Assembly (NCBI GenBank): GCA_016191985.1
Contig: JACPVB010000140.1
Location: 1-23,752, forward strand
Direction of reading: 5' to 3'
DNA from: Chloroflexota bacterium
GTDB lineage: Bacteria; Chloroflexota; Anaerolineae; Anaerolineales; Villigracilaceae
DNA length: 23,752 nt
How positions within the stretch are numbered: position 1 is the stretch's first letter; each line of letters opens with the position of its first letter. Positions 7,510 to 14,396 of this stretch are shown in pieces. Position numbers and translations under genes: made by a program. The notes beneath the pieces are model-generated. The model was not told the origin of the DNA. It did not search any database and saw only the letters and a program-made list of their open reading frames with translations.

Positions 7510-7909
7510 CGGGATAGGCGGGGATGCGGCGGTTTGCTTTTTCACGAATGCGGATGAAATACTCGGCGGCGATCAACCCGCCCGCGAGACCGAGGATCAC
7601 ATAAAGGGTAACGAGGCGGCCAAGTTGGAGCCAGGCGAGTGTTGCGCCGTACACGCCGACCCAAAGAGATTGCCGAATGATGACGTTGGCTTCGACGGGC
7701 GATTCATCTGGAAAGCGTTTGTGGAAATAAAAAACAACGGGCAAGGCAATCCCCGTCAGCCCCATGATGACGAAGACAAAGAATGCCCAGCGCGACCATA
7801 CGAAGGGCAGTGAAAAATAAAGTGTGCCGAACAAGCCGCCCCAGCCAATAAGGATGAGTAATATGGCCGATGAAAGATAGGTTCGGAAAGTAATTTTCTG
7901 CGAGTCCAT
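7493..7909 (-). CDS. Small four-helix membrane protein, unknown function
   Basis: This 138-residue protein is not recognised. Four hydrophobic stretches are visible (about 11-32, 40-62, 79-95 and 98-116), separated by a charged loop FHKRFPDESPVEAN (62-75), with a charged C-terminal tail ending DDDPS. It is the first gene of the run leading to selA, which it overlaps by 17 bases. A TATAAT hexamer lies 7 bases before its ATG, suggesting that transcription starts at or next to the start codon. Confidence 0.65.
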   Translation of the reverse strand: MDSQKITFRTYLSSAILLILIGWGGLFGTLYFSLPFVWSRWAFFVFVIMGLTGIALPVVFYFHKRFPDESPVEANVIIRQSLWVGVYGATLAWLQLGRLVTLYVILGLAGGLIAAEYFIRIREKANRRIPAYPDDDPS

Positions 7910-7916
7910 TAAATGA

Positions 7917-7922
7917 ATTATA
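7917..7922 (-). promoter_or_regulatory. -10 element of a probable leaderless promoter for the selA-tsaD operon
   Basis: Read on the minus strand, GGGTATAAT ends 7 bases before the ATG at 7909. This spacing would place the transcription start at the start codon. There is no Shine-Dalgarno. The hexamer 17 bases upstream (GCAAAG) is not a -35 match, so the call rests on the -10 alone. Confidence 0.5.
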
Positions 7923-7954
7923 CCCGCAGTAAAGGCGGGCTTTGCGGGGATGAT

Positions 7955-7985
7955 ATAAAAAACTCCATCAGCGAGCTGATGGAGT
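7955..7985 (-). terminator. Rho-independent terminator of the MoxR/VWA operon
   Basis: On the minus strand, ACTCCATCAGC pairs with GCTGATGGAGT across a 2-base loop (7962-7985) and is followed by a run of six T and then ATATC. It lies 16 bases after the stop of the last VWA gene. Confidence 0.85.
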
Positions 7986-8001
7986 CCAGAAGGGGATCCG
8001 T

Positions 8002-9045
8002 TTATGGAATGGGATGCCAGAGCATCGAAAGCAAAATGGCTAACATCACCAAAGCCGCGCCGATGGCGGCGAAGATGACGCTGACTTCAATCGTTTCGGT
8101 GACGGTAAATAATTGTGTGGAAAGGCCGTCGAACACTTCCTGCAATTCAGAAGAACTTTCCGCTATGTGATAGGTTCCCCCCGTCAGCTCGGCGACCTGT
8201 TTAAGCGTTTCCTCGTCGATCTCCCTGCGGAAGTTGCCCCCGCCCCCGCCGCCAAAAAATGGACCGAGGAACTGGTCGCTGTTTTCAGAATTAAGTCCGC
8301 AGATCATGGGGGAGTTGTTATTGATTGTGCCAAAGCCGATGGTATACACCCGCACGCCGCGGTCCGCGGCCATTTGCGCGGCATCAAGCGGAGGGATACC
8401 GGTCGTGGTGACGCCATCGGTAAGCAGGACAATGATCGCAGGTACATATTGTCCCTCTGGCACAGGGACAATTTCCGCACCGGAATATGGACTCATCACA
8501 GAATCATCGATTTCAGAGATGGCATCCAAAGACATGAGAATGCCCTCCCCAATCGCGGTACGCCGGGCGGTGGTCAGGTTTTGGACGGCGGTTTGCAGCA
8601 ATACCCTGTCCATGGTTGGCGGTTGGGCAAGCACTGCATATCCCGCGAAAGCGACAATCCCAATTTGCGTATTCGCGTTTTGCGCTTCGATAAATTCCAA
8701 TGCCGCTTTTTTCGCCGCTTCCAGGCGGTTCGGCGCAATGTCGGTGGAACACATGCTCCGTGATACATCGATGGCGAGGATGATGGTGGCATTGGAAGCA
8801 GGCAGAGTGACGGTGGACATGGGCCGCGTCAATGCCATGATGAGGCTGGAGATTGCCAGCAGGAGCAACGCAAAAGGCAGGTGACGTTTCCATTTCGATT
8901 GCTTTGGAAGCGCCGCGTGCACCAGCGATAGACTCGAAAAACGCACCGCGAACGGCTTGCGCCGCCGCAGGATCAAAATGTATCCAAGAATCAGCAGAGG
9001 GATCAACCCCAGCAAATACAGGATTGCGGGCCAGAGCAGTTCCAT
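8002..9045 (-). CDS. BatA-like VWA domain membrane protein (second copy)
   Basis: VWA proteins of this type work with MoxR AAA+ ATPases; the cellular role is not settled. The 347-residue product has two N-terminal hydrophobic helices (about 5-26 and 56-73) separated by the BatA-type RFSSLSLV segment. A VWA domain follows (about 86-310) with a complete MIDAS: D93/S95/S97 (DVSRS), T163 and D210 (LLTDG). A C-terminal membrane helix lies at about 320-342. A glycine-rich loop (GPFFGGGGGGNF, 261-272) is absent from the sister gene. I chose ATG 9045 over the adjoining GTG 9048 because AGGAGG sits 5 bases before the ATG but only 2 before the GTG. A palindromic repeat separates it from the upstream paralogue, and a terminator follows. 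Confidence 0.85.
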   Translation of the reverse strand: MELLWPAILYLLGLIPLLILGYILILRRRKPFAVRFSSLSLVHAALPKQSKWKRHLPFALLLLAISSLIMALTRPMSTVTLPASNATIILAIDVSRSMCSTDIAPNRLEAAKKAALEFIEAQNANTQIGIVAFAGYAVLAQPPTMDRVLLQTAVQNLTTARRTAIGEGILMSLDAISEIDDSVMSPYSGAEIVPVPEGQYVPAIIVLLTDGVTTTGIPPLDAAQMAADRGVRVYTIGFGTINNNSPMICGLNSENSDQFLGPFFGGGGGGNFRREIDEETLKQVAELTGGTYHIAESSSELQEVFDGLSTQLFTVTETIEVSVIFAAIGAALVMLAILLSMLWHPIP

Positions 9046-9063
9046 CACATCCTCCTATGCCGT

Positions 9064-9140
9064 GCCCCCATCCCCGGCCCTTCCCCCATTAAGGGGAAGG
9101 GAGTCATGCCCTCTCCCTTTGGGAGAAGGCCAGGGTGAGG
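9064..9140. repeat. REP-like palindromic repeat between the two VWA genes
   Basis: The gap between the two VWA genes holds CCCTTCCCC/GGGGAAGGG (9078-9086 with 9093-9101) and then CTCTCCC/GGGAGAAGG-type pairing (about 9111-9128), ending in CCAGGGTGAGGG. Such G/C-rich repeats are common as dispersed intergenic elements in bacteria. Inside an operon it may stabilise or attenuate the transcript. Confidence 0.65.
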
Positions 9141-9141
9141 G

Positions 9142-10149
9142 TTACGGCACATGGCTAAACCAAAGCAGCGACAACACGCCGCCAACCAGCAGGATCAGAA
9201 TACTGATTCCTGCAAAAATAGAAGTTACCTCGGTCTCTTCCCGTTCGACCTTCAGGCGCGGCTCGATGTTTTCATACACTTCGCGCAAGTCCTCCACGGT
9301 TTGCGCGTTGTAATACAGCCCGCCTGTAATTTCCGAAATCTGTTGCAGCATGGCTTCATCAACTTTCGTGAAGACCGTAAACCCATTGACGGTCAGGAGC
9401 GTCCCTTCCGTGCTGCCGATGGCAATCGTATGAATGCGCACGCCCCGTTCCGCGGCAAATTGCGCCGCTATCAATGGGTTGGGATCCATATTGTTCTCAC
9501 CGTCAGTCAGCAGGATAATTACAGCGGAATCATCCAGCACAAGGGACGGTTCCGACGGGGCGCCGCCGGACGTTTCCAACCCTTCAAACCCGGTGATCGG
9601 AGCCTGCCCTGTTAACGTGGCAATCGTGTTCAACGAAACGACAATCCCATTCGCAAGCGACGTACCGCGCTGCGGCTTCAAACGGTTGATTGCGCCGAGG
9701 ATGGCTACCTGGTCGTCGGTTGGAATCTGCCCGGAAAAACCGCTGTCGCTAAACTCCACCACCCCAATCTTCACCGTGGAAGGCTGGCGCGCCACAAAAT
9801 CCCTTGCCACCGATTTTGCAGCTTCGAGGCGGTTGGGTTCAAAATCCTCCGCCGACATGCTGCCGGAAACATCAAATGCAAGGATGACGATCCCCTCCGC
9901 CTTCGGCAAACCCACTACCATCTGCGGACGGGCGAGGGCGAGGAATAGCACGATCAGCCCGGCCAAAAACAAAATCGCGGGAATATGACGGCGCGAGCCA
10001 ACAGCCTTTCCCGATGCCGATTGCACCAATCCCAAACTTCCATAACGAAGCGCAAACTGCTGACGCCGTTTTTGCATCCGCAGATACAGTAACACCAGCA
10101 GCGGTACTACAGCCAAAGAACAAAACGATATGGGCCAGATGAAGGTCAT
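9142..10149 (-). CDS. BatA-like VWA domain membrane protein (first copy)
   Basis: The 335-residue protein has the classic BatA layout: N-terminal membrane helix (about 5-24), the RYGSLGLVQ segment (35-43), and a second helix (about 56-73). The VWA domain (about 86-300) carries an intact MIDAS: D93/S95/S97 (DVSGSMS), T163 (RGTSLANG) and D216 (LLTDGENN). A C-terminal membrane helix follows (about 310-331). MIDAS positions coincide with those of the downstream paralogue, so the pair probably arose by duplication. The start lies 6 bases after the DUF58 stop, with AAAGG roughly 10 bases upstream. It probably acts at the membrane with the MoxR ATPase encoded in the same operon; its partner protein is unknown. 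Confidence 0.87.
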   Translation of the reverse strand: MTFIWPISFCSLAVVPLLVLLYLRMQKRRQQFALRYGSLGLVQSASGKAVGSRRHIPAILFLAGLIVLFLALARPQMVVGLPKAEGIVILAFDVSGSMSAEDFEPNRLEAAKSVARDFVARQPSTVKIGVVEFSDSGFSGQIPTDDQVAILGAINRLKPQRGTSLANGIVVSLNTIATLTGQAPITGFEGLETSGGAPSEPSLVLDDSAVIILLTDGENNMDPNPLIAAQFAAERGVRIHTIAIGSTEGTLLTVNGFTVFTKVDEAMLQQISEITGGLYYNAQTVEDLREVYENIEPRLKVEREETEVTSIFAGISILILLVGGVLSLLWFSHVP

Positions 10150-10155
10150 CGTCGA

Positions 10156-11055
10156 TTACCTTTTTCGTTGACGCCGCAGCATCACAAAACGCGCAATCGC
10201 ATGGATCAAATCCCCCTCCGTGGAAAGCGGCAGCACATCCACGCCCGCGCGTTTGAACGCTTCATTCAAAGCAAGCTCCCGCTGATTGGCGGCCTCTTGA
10301 AAACGCTGACGGAATTTTTTATCATGCGTGTCCACGTACAATTGCTCGCCTGTCTCGGCATCCTCCATCACAATCGGCCCAATATCGGGCAGTTCCATTT
10401 CACGCGGGTCCCACAAACGGATGGCGATCACTTCATGGCGCTGGCTTAGCAAATTCAACGAACGTTCCCAGCCCGGAACACTAATGAAATCTGAAACCAC
10501 AAAGATGAGCGAACGTTTTTTGATGGCATGAAGCCCGCCCTTAATGAATGCTCCAAGGTCGGTGAGCGGAGTGCGGGATAAATACGGTTGATTCAACAGA
10601 TCGTTGATCAGCCGCAGGACTTGCATCCGCCCGCTTCTGGCCGGGACCGTGCGCTGGACGCTGCTCCCATACATCATCGCCCCGACACGATTCCCGTGAC
10701 GGGTCAACAGCCTCGCAAGCGTCGCCACAAAATCGATCAGCACATTGCGCTTTTGATTTTTAAGCGCGCCAAAATCCACCGAGGGACTCAAATCCAGCAG
10801 GAACCATGCGATCACTTCGCGGTCTTCCATATACTGACGGACGTAGGGCGTGTTCATACGCGCGCTGACGTTCCAGTCAATATAGCGGATATCATCTTCG
10901 GGCTGGTATTCGCGCAGGTCGGCAAAGTCCACACCGAAGCCGCGAAAGAGACTGCGGTAATCGCCCTGCAGGTAACCATCCAACCTGCGGATGACCTGCC
11001 AGTCCAGCCGGTGCAGAATCCGTTCAGGAGTTGGCGTGGACGTTGAAGTGTTCAT
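10156..11055 (-). CDS. DUF58 domain protein
   Basis: DUF58 proteins are encoded next to MoxR ATPases and VWA proteins and are thought to act with them; no biochemical role is established. The 299-residue protein has no membrane helix. It carries the family signature REYQPEDDIRYIDWNVSAR (48-66) and a degenerate VWA-like metal site DLSPSVDFG (88-96). The start at 11055 gives a 32-base overlap with the end of the MoxR gene and has no obvious Shine-Dalgarno, so translation is probably coupled to MoxR. No nearer in-frame ATG precedes the conserved region. Confidence 0.9.
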   Translation of the reverse strand: MNTSTSTPTPERILHRLDWQVIRRLDGYLQGDYRSLFRGFGVDFADLREYQPEDDIRYIDWNVSARMNTPYVRQYMEDREVIAWFLLDLSPSVDFGALKNQKRNVLIDFVATLARLLTRHGNRVGAMMYGSSVQRTVPARSGRMQVLRLINDLLNQPYLSRTPLTDLGAFIKGGLHAIKKRSLIFVVSDFISVPGWERSLNLLSQRHEVIAIRLWDPREMELPDIGPIVMEDAETGEQLYVDTHDKKFRQRFQEAANQRELALNEAFKRAGVDVLPLSTEGDLIHAIARFVMLRRQRKR

Positions 11056-12034
11056 GCAATGGAACCACGGGGATCGGAATACGGTCGAAGATCTTTTTTA
11101 GCAAATCGTCACTGCTGATACTATCCGAAAGCGCTTCATACGAAAGCACCAGCCTGTGGCGGATGACATCCAGCGCCATATCGAGCACATCCTGCGGGAG
11201 CACATAATTTCGTCCGCGCACGAAGGCCAGCGCTTTGGCGGTGAGAATCAAATTGATCGAAGCGCGCGGGCTGGCCCCAAACATGATGTAGCGCTGAATA
11301 TCGCCCAGGCCAACATCCTTTGGAGTACGCGTGGCAGTCACCAACCTGACCGAATATTCAATAAGAGACGGGTCTACGTACACCTGGTCTGTCTTCTTTT
11401 GCAGGTCTACCAACTGGTCGGTGGTCAACACCTTTTGCACATCTGTCCACGCGCCCGTCATCCGCTCAACGATGACAAACTCCTCCGTCTGGTTGGGGTA
11501 ACCAACCAACACCTTAAGCATGAAGCGGTCCACCTGCGCTTCGGGGAGCGCGTACGTGCCTTCTGTTTCGATGGGGTTTTGAGTCGCAAGCACCAAAAAC
11601 GGACTCGGAACTTTGTGAGTCTCGCGGCCAATCGTCACCTGCTTTTCCTGCATCACTTCGAGCAGGGCGCTTTGCACTTTGGCGGGCGCGCGGTTGATCT
11701 CGTCCGCAAGCAATAAATTTGTAAATACCGGGCCAAGCGAAGTGTTGAACTCGCCCGTCTTCTGGTTGTAGATGCGTGTGCCAATCAAATCGGCGGGGAC
11801 AAGGTCGGGCGTAAATTGGATGCGTTTGAATTCGCCGCCGATGGAATCGGCCAGGGTTTTGATCGCCATCGTCTTCGCCAGCCCGGGCACACCTTCCACA
11901 AGGATGTGTCCGCGCGCCAGCAGGGCCACGATCAAACGCTCCAGCAAATGATCCTGACCCACAATTACTTTCTTCACTTCGTACAAAACACGTTCCATGG
12001 GTAGTTTGTTCTCGCGGTTTGAAGTTTGTTCCAT
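11024..12034 (-). CDS. MoxR family AAA+ ATPase
   Basis: MoxR ATPases are chaperone-like AAA+ proteins acting with VWA partners. From ATG 12034 the protein has 336 residues. It shows IVGQDHLLERLIVALL (24-39), Walker A GVPGLAKT (48-55), Walker B LLLADEINRAP (107-117), sensor 1 ATQNPIETEGTYALPEAQ (150-167) and DRFMLK (169-174). The lid domain fills the C-terminal third. The ATG at 12034 is preceded by AGGAGA and is preferred over 12079, which would add 15 residues untypical of the family. It leads the MoxR, DUF58, VWA, VWA run; the HtrA-like gene lies 123 bases upstream on the same strand. Confidence 0.93.
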   Translation of the reverse strand: MEQTSNRENKLPMERVLYEVKKVIVGQDHLLERLIVALLARGHILVEGVPGLAKTMAIKTLADSIGGEFKRIQFTPDLVPADLIGTRIYNQKTGEFNTSLGPVFTNLLLADEINRAPAKVQSALLEVMQEKQVTIGRETHKVPSPFLVLATQNPIETEGTYALPEAQVDRFMLKVLVGYPNQTEEFVIVERMTGAWTDVQKVLTTDQLVDLQKKTDQVYVDPSLIEYSVRLVTATRTPKDVGLGDIQRYIMFGASPRASINLILTAKALAFVRGRNYVLPQDVLDMALDVIRHRLVLSYEALSDSISSDDLLKKIFDRIPIPVVPLHEHFNVHANS

Positions 12035-12055
12035 GCCTGGTCTCCTTTTTATAAA

Positions 12056-12145
12056 AGTGCGTCGCACCTTAATGAACAAGGCGAAACGAACCGAGTAGAT
12101 TCCACTGATTAATGAGGCGAGGCTACCCGTCTGGTGCGACGCACT
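12056..12145. repeat. Inverted-repeat element in the gap before moxR
   Basis: AGTGCGTCGCACC (12056-12068) and its perfect complement GGTGCGACGCACT (12133-12145) bound a 90-base element. Each arm is itself nearly palindromic (GTGCG/CGCAC). The interior includes two TTAATGA copies. It occupies nearly all of the gap between the protease and the MoxR gene. Confidence 0.6.
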
Positions 12146-12157
12146 CGCATCACATCA

Positions 12158-12997
12158 TTAATACGGCGGTGAACCCATTCCGCCAACGGCTACATTGATC
12201 GGCACTGCAAAACCGATGCCGACAAAAAAACTTTCATTTGTTGGGTTGATGAGTCCCGTCACGATTCCGATCACATGCCCGGAACGATTGAGAAGCGGGC
12301 CGCCGGAATTGCCGGGGTTTGCCGCGGCGTCAAATTGGATCATGCCGGGGATTTCCAGGTTACTGTTCGGCACGCGAAAGACGCGGTCAAAGCCTGAGAT
12401 CACCCCCGCGCTCATCGAACTGTACAATCCAAACGGGTTGCCGACCACATACGCCTCATCCCCCACCTGCATGGCGCCGGGGTTTCCCAACACAGCCGGC
12501 ACAACAATCAAAGGCGTATCCAATGCCTGGATGACGGCAAGGTCAAGCTCGGGCATCTCGGAGACGATCTGCGCCTCCGACTTGGTGCCATCCGCAAACG
12601 TGACCGTGACGCGGTCCGAACCCTGGACGACGTGCAGGCTGGTGAGGATGTTGCCAAAGCTATCGACCACCACGCCGCTTCCCAAGCCGAAATCTGATTC
12701 GGTTTCCTCATGCTTATCCTCCACCTGAATCAAAACCAGCGAAGGCTCTATCACTTGATATACCTGCGCCGAATACGAAACCCGCGGGGTGGCGGACGCC
12801 ATGGCCTGCGCCACCGAAGCGTTGACATCCTCGACGGTTAGTTGATTGGGTTGAACCAGTGCAAAGTGATAGATGAGAAAAGCCAGCAGTGTGGCAAATA
12901 CCCCCGAAGCAAAAGGCAGGCCGCGCCGTAGACGCGAAGCGAAGTCCCTGAACCGACCCCTCCACTGTTCCATTTTCGACTCGGACGATTCGCTCAT
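12158..12997 (-). CDS. Membrane-anchored HtrA-like serine protease without PDZ domain
   Basis: This is a trypsin-fold protease of the HtrA/DegP type. The 279-residue protein has a basic N-terminus, one membrane anchor (about 30-48), and an extracytoplasmic protease domain (about 75-272). The catalytic triad is complete: H122 (TSLHVVQG), D152 (LDLAVI) and S231 (GNSGGPL, 229-235). The protein ends at GGMGSPPY directly after the protease domain, so no PDZ domain is present. The start is supported by AAGGA 7 bases upstream (AAGGAATAGTGCATG). It lies 123 bases before the moxR gene and may share its transcript, although an inverted repeat separates them. Confidence 0.9.
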   Translation of the reverse strand: MSESSESKMEQWRGRFRDFASRLRRGLPFASGVFATLLAFLIYHFALVQPNQLTVEDVNASVAQAMASATPRVSYSAQVYQVIEPSLVLIQVEDKHEETESDFGLGSGVVVDSFGNILTSLHVVQGSDRVTVTFADGTKSEAQIVSEMPELDLAVIQALDTPLIVVPAVLGNPGAMQVGDEAYVVGNPFGLYSSMSAGVISGFDRVFRVPNSNLEIPGMIQFDAAANPGNSGGPLLNRSGHVIGIVTGLINPTNESFFVGIGFAVPINVAVGGMGSPPY

Positions 12998-13082
12998 GCA
13001 CTATTCCTTATCAATAAAAGAGACGAGCTTTCACAAAACCAGGAATTCAAACGTCATATCGTTTGTTCCATAAATTACTAAC

Positions 13083-13265
13083 TTCAGTAAATCACGATTC
13101 TGGAGTCCATCAGCTCACTTGCCCTGTGGGTGCTAATGGGCAAAAGCGAGAAGCAAACCGATGAAACAGCCCGTTTCTGCGTTATCTATGATAAATTTTT
13201 GGATGTACCTTGCCGTTCGGACAGCAAGCTGTCCGATTCCAGAGTGAAACCTGTGATTTACTGAA
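13083..13265. repeat. MITE-like element with 13-bp terminal inverted repeats
   Basis: TTCAGTAAATCAC (13083-13095) is perfectly complemented by GTGATTTACTGAA (13253-13265). Just inside lie imperfect complements, TTCTGGAGT and ATTCCAGAG. A 9-bp hairpin TCGGACAGC/GCTGTCCGA occurs at 13217-13236. The 183-base unit has no open reading frame. No clear target-site duplication is visible in the immediate flanks. Confidence 0.5.
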
Positions 13266-13493
13266 ATTGATTTTTTAAATTACGCGATACATTGTAAATA
13301 CTATAAGGCTGATGTTTTAGATAAAGATGAGAAAATAAACCCAATTCTTACAGAACCGGGGACATTAATCAAACCTTTACAAAATCCCCACAATTGACCG
13401 GAGGGCATGTATACTTTTGAAAGTCGTGGTCTCAACATGGCGGACAAGAACCGTCTACTCGACCAGGAACTTTTCATCAAAACGAGGAGTGAC
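13266..13493 (+). promoter_or_regulatory. Leader region of the nitroreductase gene
   Basis: This AT-rich stretch has a possible -10 TATACT at 13410-13415, which would give a leader of about 70 bases. TTGACC at 13394-13399 is too close to it to serve as its -35. Upstream in-frame ATGs at 13407 and 13437 exist but are less likely starts than 13494. Confidence 0.3.
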
Positions 13494-14006
13494 ATGAATG
13501 TGATGGATGCAATTCGTTTGAAGAGAGCGGTGCGAAAATTTCATGATGTGCCCCTGCCCGATGACGTGGTTCATGCGATCCTGAATGCGGGGCGGCGCTC
13601 GCAGTCGTCGAAAAATAATCAGGCGTGGCAGTTCATTGCAATTCGGGATAGGTCGGTTTTGAAGGCGCTCTCCACCTGCGGCGAGTGGGCCTCGCATATC
13701 GCAGGCGCGGCGTTGTGTGTTGCCATCCTCACGCCCGACCCCGAAAGTAAATTTCAGATCATGTTCGATGCGGGACAGGCGGCGGCCTTCATGCAATTGG
13801 CCGCCTGGGAGTTGGGAGTCGGCTCGTGCCCGGCGTCTCTTTATGAATTTGAAAAAACACGCGAGATTTTAAAATTCCCCGCCGAATGGCATTTGCGAAT
13901 CGCACTGTCGTTCGGGTATCCGATGGATGAAGAAAAAATATCCGCGCCGCCGAAGAAGGGCGGGCGAAGATCACTGGAGGATGTGGTGCATTGGGAGAAG
14001 TGGTAG
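13494..14006 (+). CDS. Nitroreductase family protein (FMN-dependent)
   Basis: Family members are flavin oxidoreductases that reduce nitro compounds, quinones or other acceptors with NAD(P)H. From ATG 13494 the protein has 170 residues, with the typical start MNVMDAIRLKRAVRKFHD (1-18) and the FMN-contacting AGRRSQSSKNNQAWQFIAI (about 33-51). The helix DAGQAAAFMQLAAWELGVGSC (about 94-114) is also characteristic. GAGGAG lies just before ATG 13494, whereas the longer frame from 13407 adds 29 untypical residues. It stands alone between repeat-rich gaps. The physiological substrate cannot be inferred. Confidence 0.85.
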   Translation: MNVMDAIRLKRAVRKFHDVPLPDDVVHAILNAGRRSQSSKNNQAWQFIAIRDRSVLKALSTCGEWASHIAGAALCVAILTPDPESKFQIMFDAGQAAAFMQLAAWELGVGSCPASLYEFEKTREILKFPAEWHLRIALSFGYPMDEEKISAPPKKGGRRSLEDVVHWEKW

Positions 14007-14010
14007 GCGA

Positions 14011-14029
14011 CCCTTCGACTACGCTCAGG
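14011..14029 (-). repeat. Dispersed repeat CCTGAGC-N(4-5)-CGAAGGG, copy 1
   Basis: On the minus strand this reads CCTGAGC, five bases, CGAAGGG. Related copies are at 17588-17606 and 23543-23560. It lies directly after the nitroreductase stop codon. Confidence 0.55.
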
Positions 14030-14039
14030 GCAAGTTTTG

Positions 14040-14064
14040 GATTTACGATTGGCGATTTACGATT
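14040..14064. repeat. Direct repeat GATTTACGATT
   Basis: GATTTACGATT occurs at 14040-14050 and again at 14054-14064. It appears to be a simple duplication within the repeat-rich gap. Confidence 0.5.
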
Positions 14065-14090
14065 TGAGGAAGAAACAGGGATATCTGAAA

Positions 14091-14150
14091 GTAGGGACAC
14101 AGCGAGCCGATTTATGATTTTAACCATCCACCGTTTCGCTGTGTCCCTAC
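14091..14150. repeat. Palindromic repeat with 15-bp perfect arms
   Basis: GTAGGGACACAGCGA (14091-14105) is perfectly complemented by TCGCTGTGTCCCTAC (14136-14150) across a 30-base centre. It is non-coding and resembles small non-autonomous palindromic elements. Confidence 0.6.
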
Positions 14151-14190
14151 AAATCTGTAGTGCGCACGCAAAACATATCAGGTGATTGCT

Positions 14191-14247
14191 CCCTGCGCCG
14201 TCCCCGGCGCAGGGTTTCCCTCACAACACGCCGCCGGGGACGGCGGC
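14191..14247. repeat. Pair of REP-like GC-rich hairpins in opposite orientation
   Basis: CCCTGCGCCG/CGGCGCAGGG with loop TCCC (14191-14214) is followed by GCCGCCG/CGGCGGC with loop GGGA (14230-14247). The two units are largely complementary to each other across their loops, as in paired REP elements. Confidence 0.6.
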
Positions 14248-14319
14248 TTGAGCTACACCACTGATAATCTTTGCATGTACACAATCCATATCTAAAGTTG
14301 AGCTTTCAGACAATATCAC

Positions 14320-14349
14320 AGGAACTCCGGGATGTCCCGGAGTTCCTTT
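14320..14349 (+). terminator. Terminator-like hairpin between the nitroreductase and the YDG/MBG gene
   Basis: AGGAACTCCGGGA pairs perfectly with TCCCGGAGTTCCT across a 2-base loop (14320-14347). Only a short T-tract (TTTC) follows on the plus strand, and none on the minus strand. It lies more than 300 bases after the nitroreductase and 47 bases from the end of the convergent gene, so its target is unclear. Confidence 0.5.
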
Positions 14350-14396
14350 CGTATTGAATACGATTGACTTTCGTAATAAGAGGTCTTCTTTTGCTT

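Noticed and set aside
8113..8763. Open frame of 216 codons on the plus strand opposite the second VWA gene (another overlaps at 8234-8884)
   Set aside because: The minus-strand VWA protein with complete MIDAS explains the region; these frames are mirror artefacts.
13407..13493. N-terminal extension of the nitroreductase from ATG 13407
   Set aside because: The extension does not resemble the family, and a good Shine-Dalgarno precedes the ATG at 13494.
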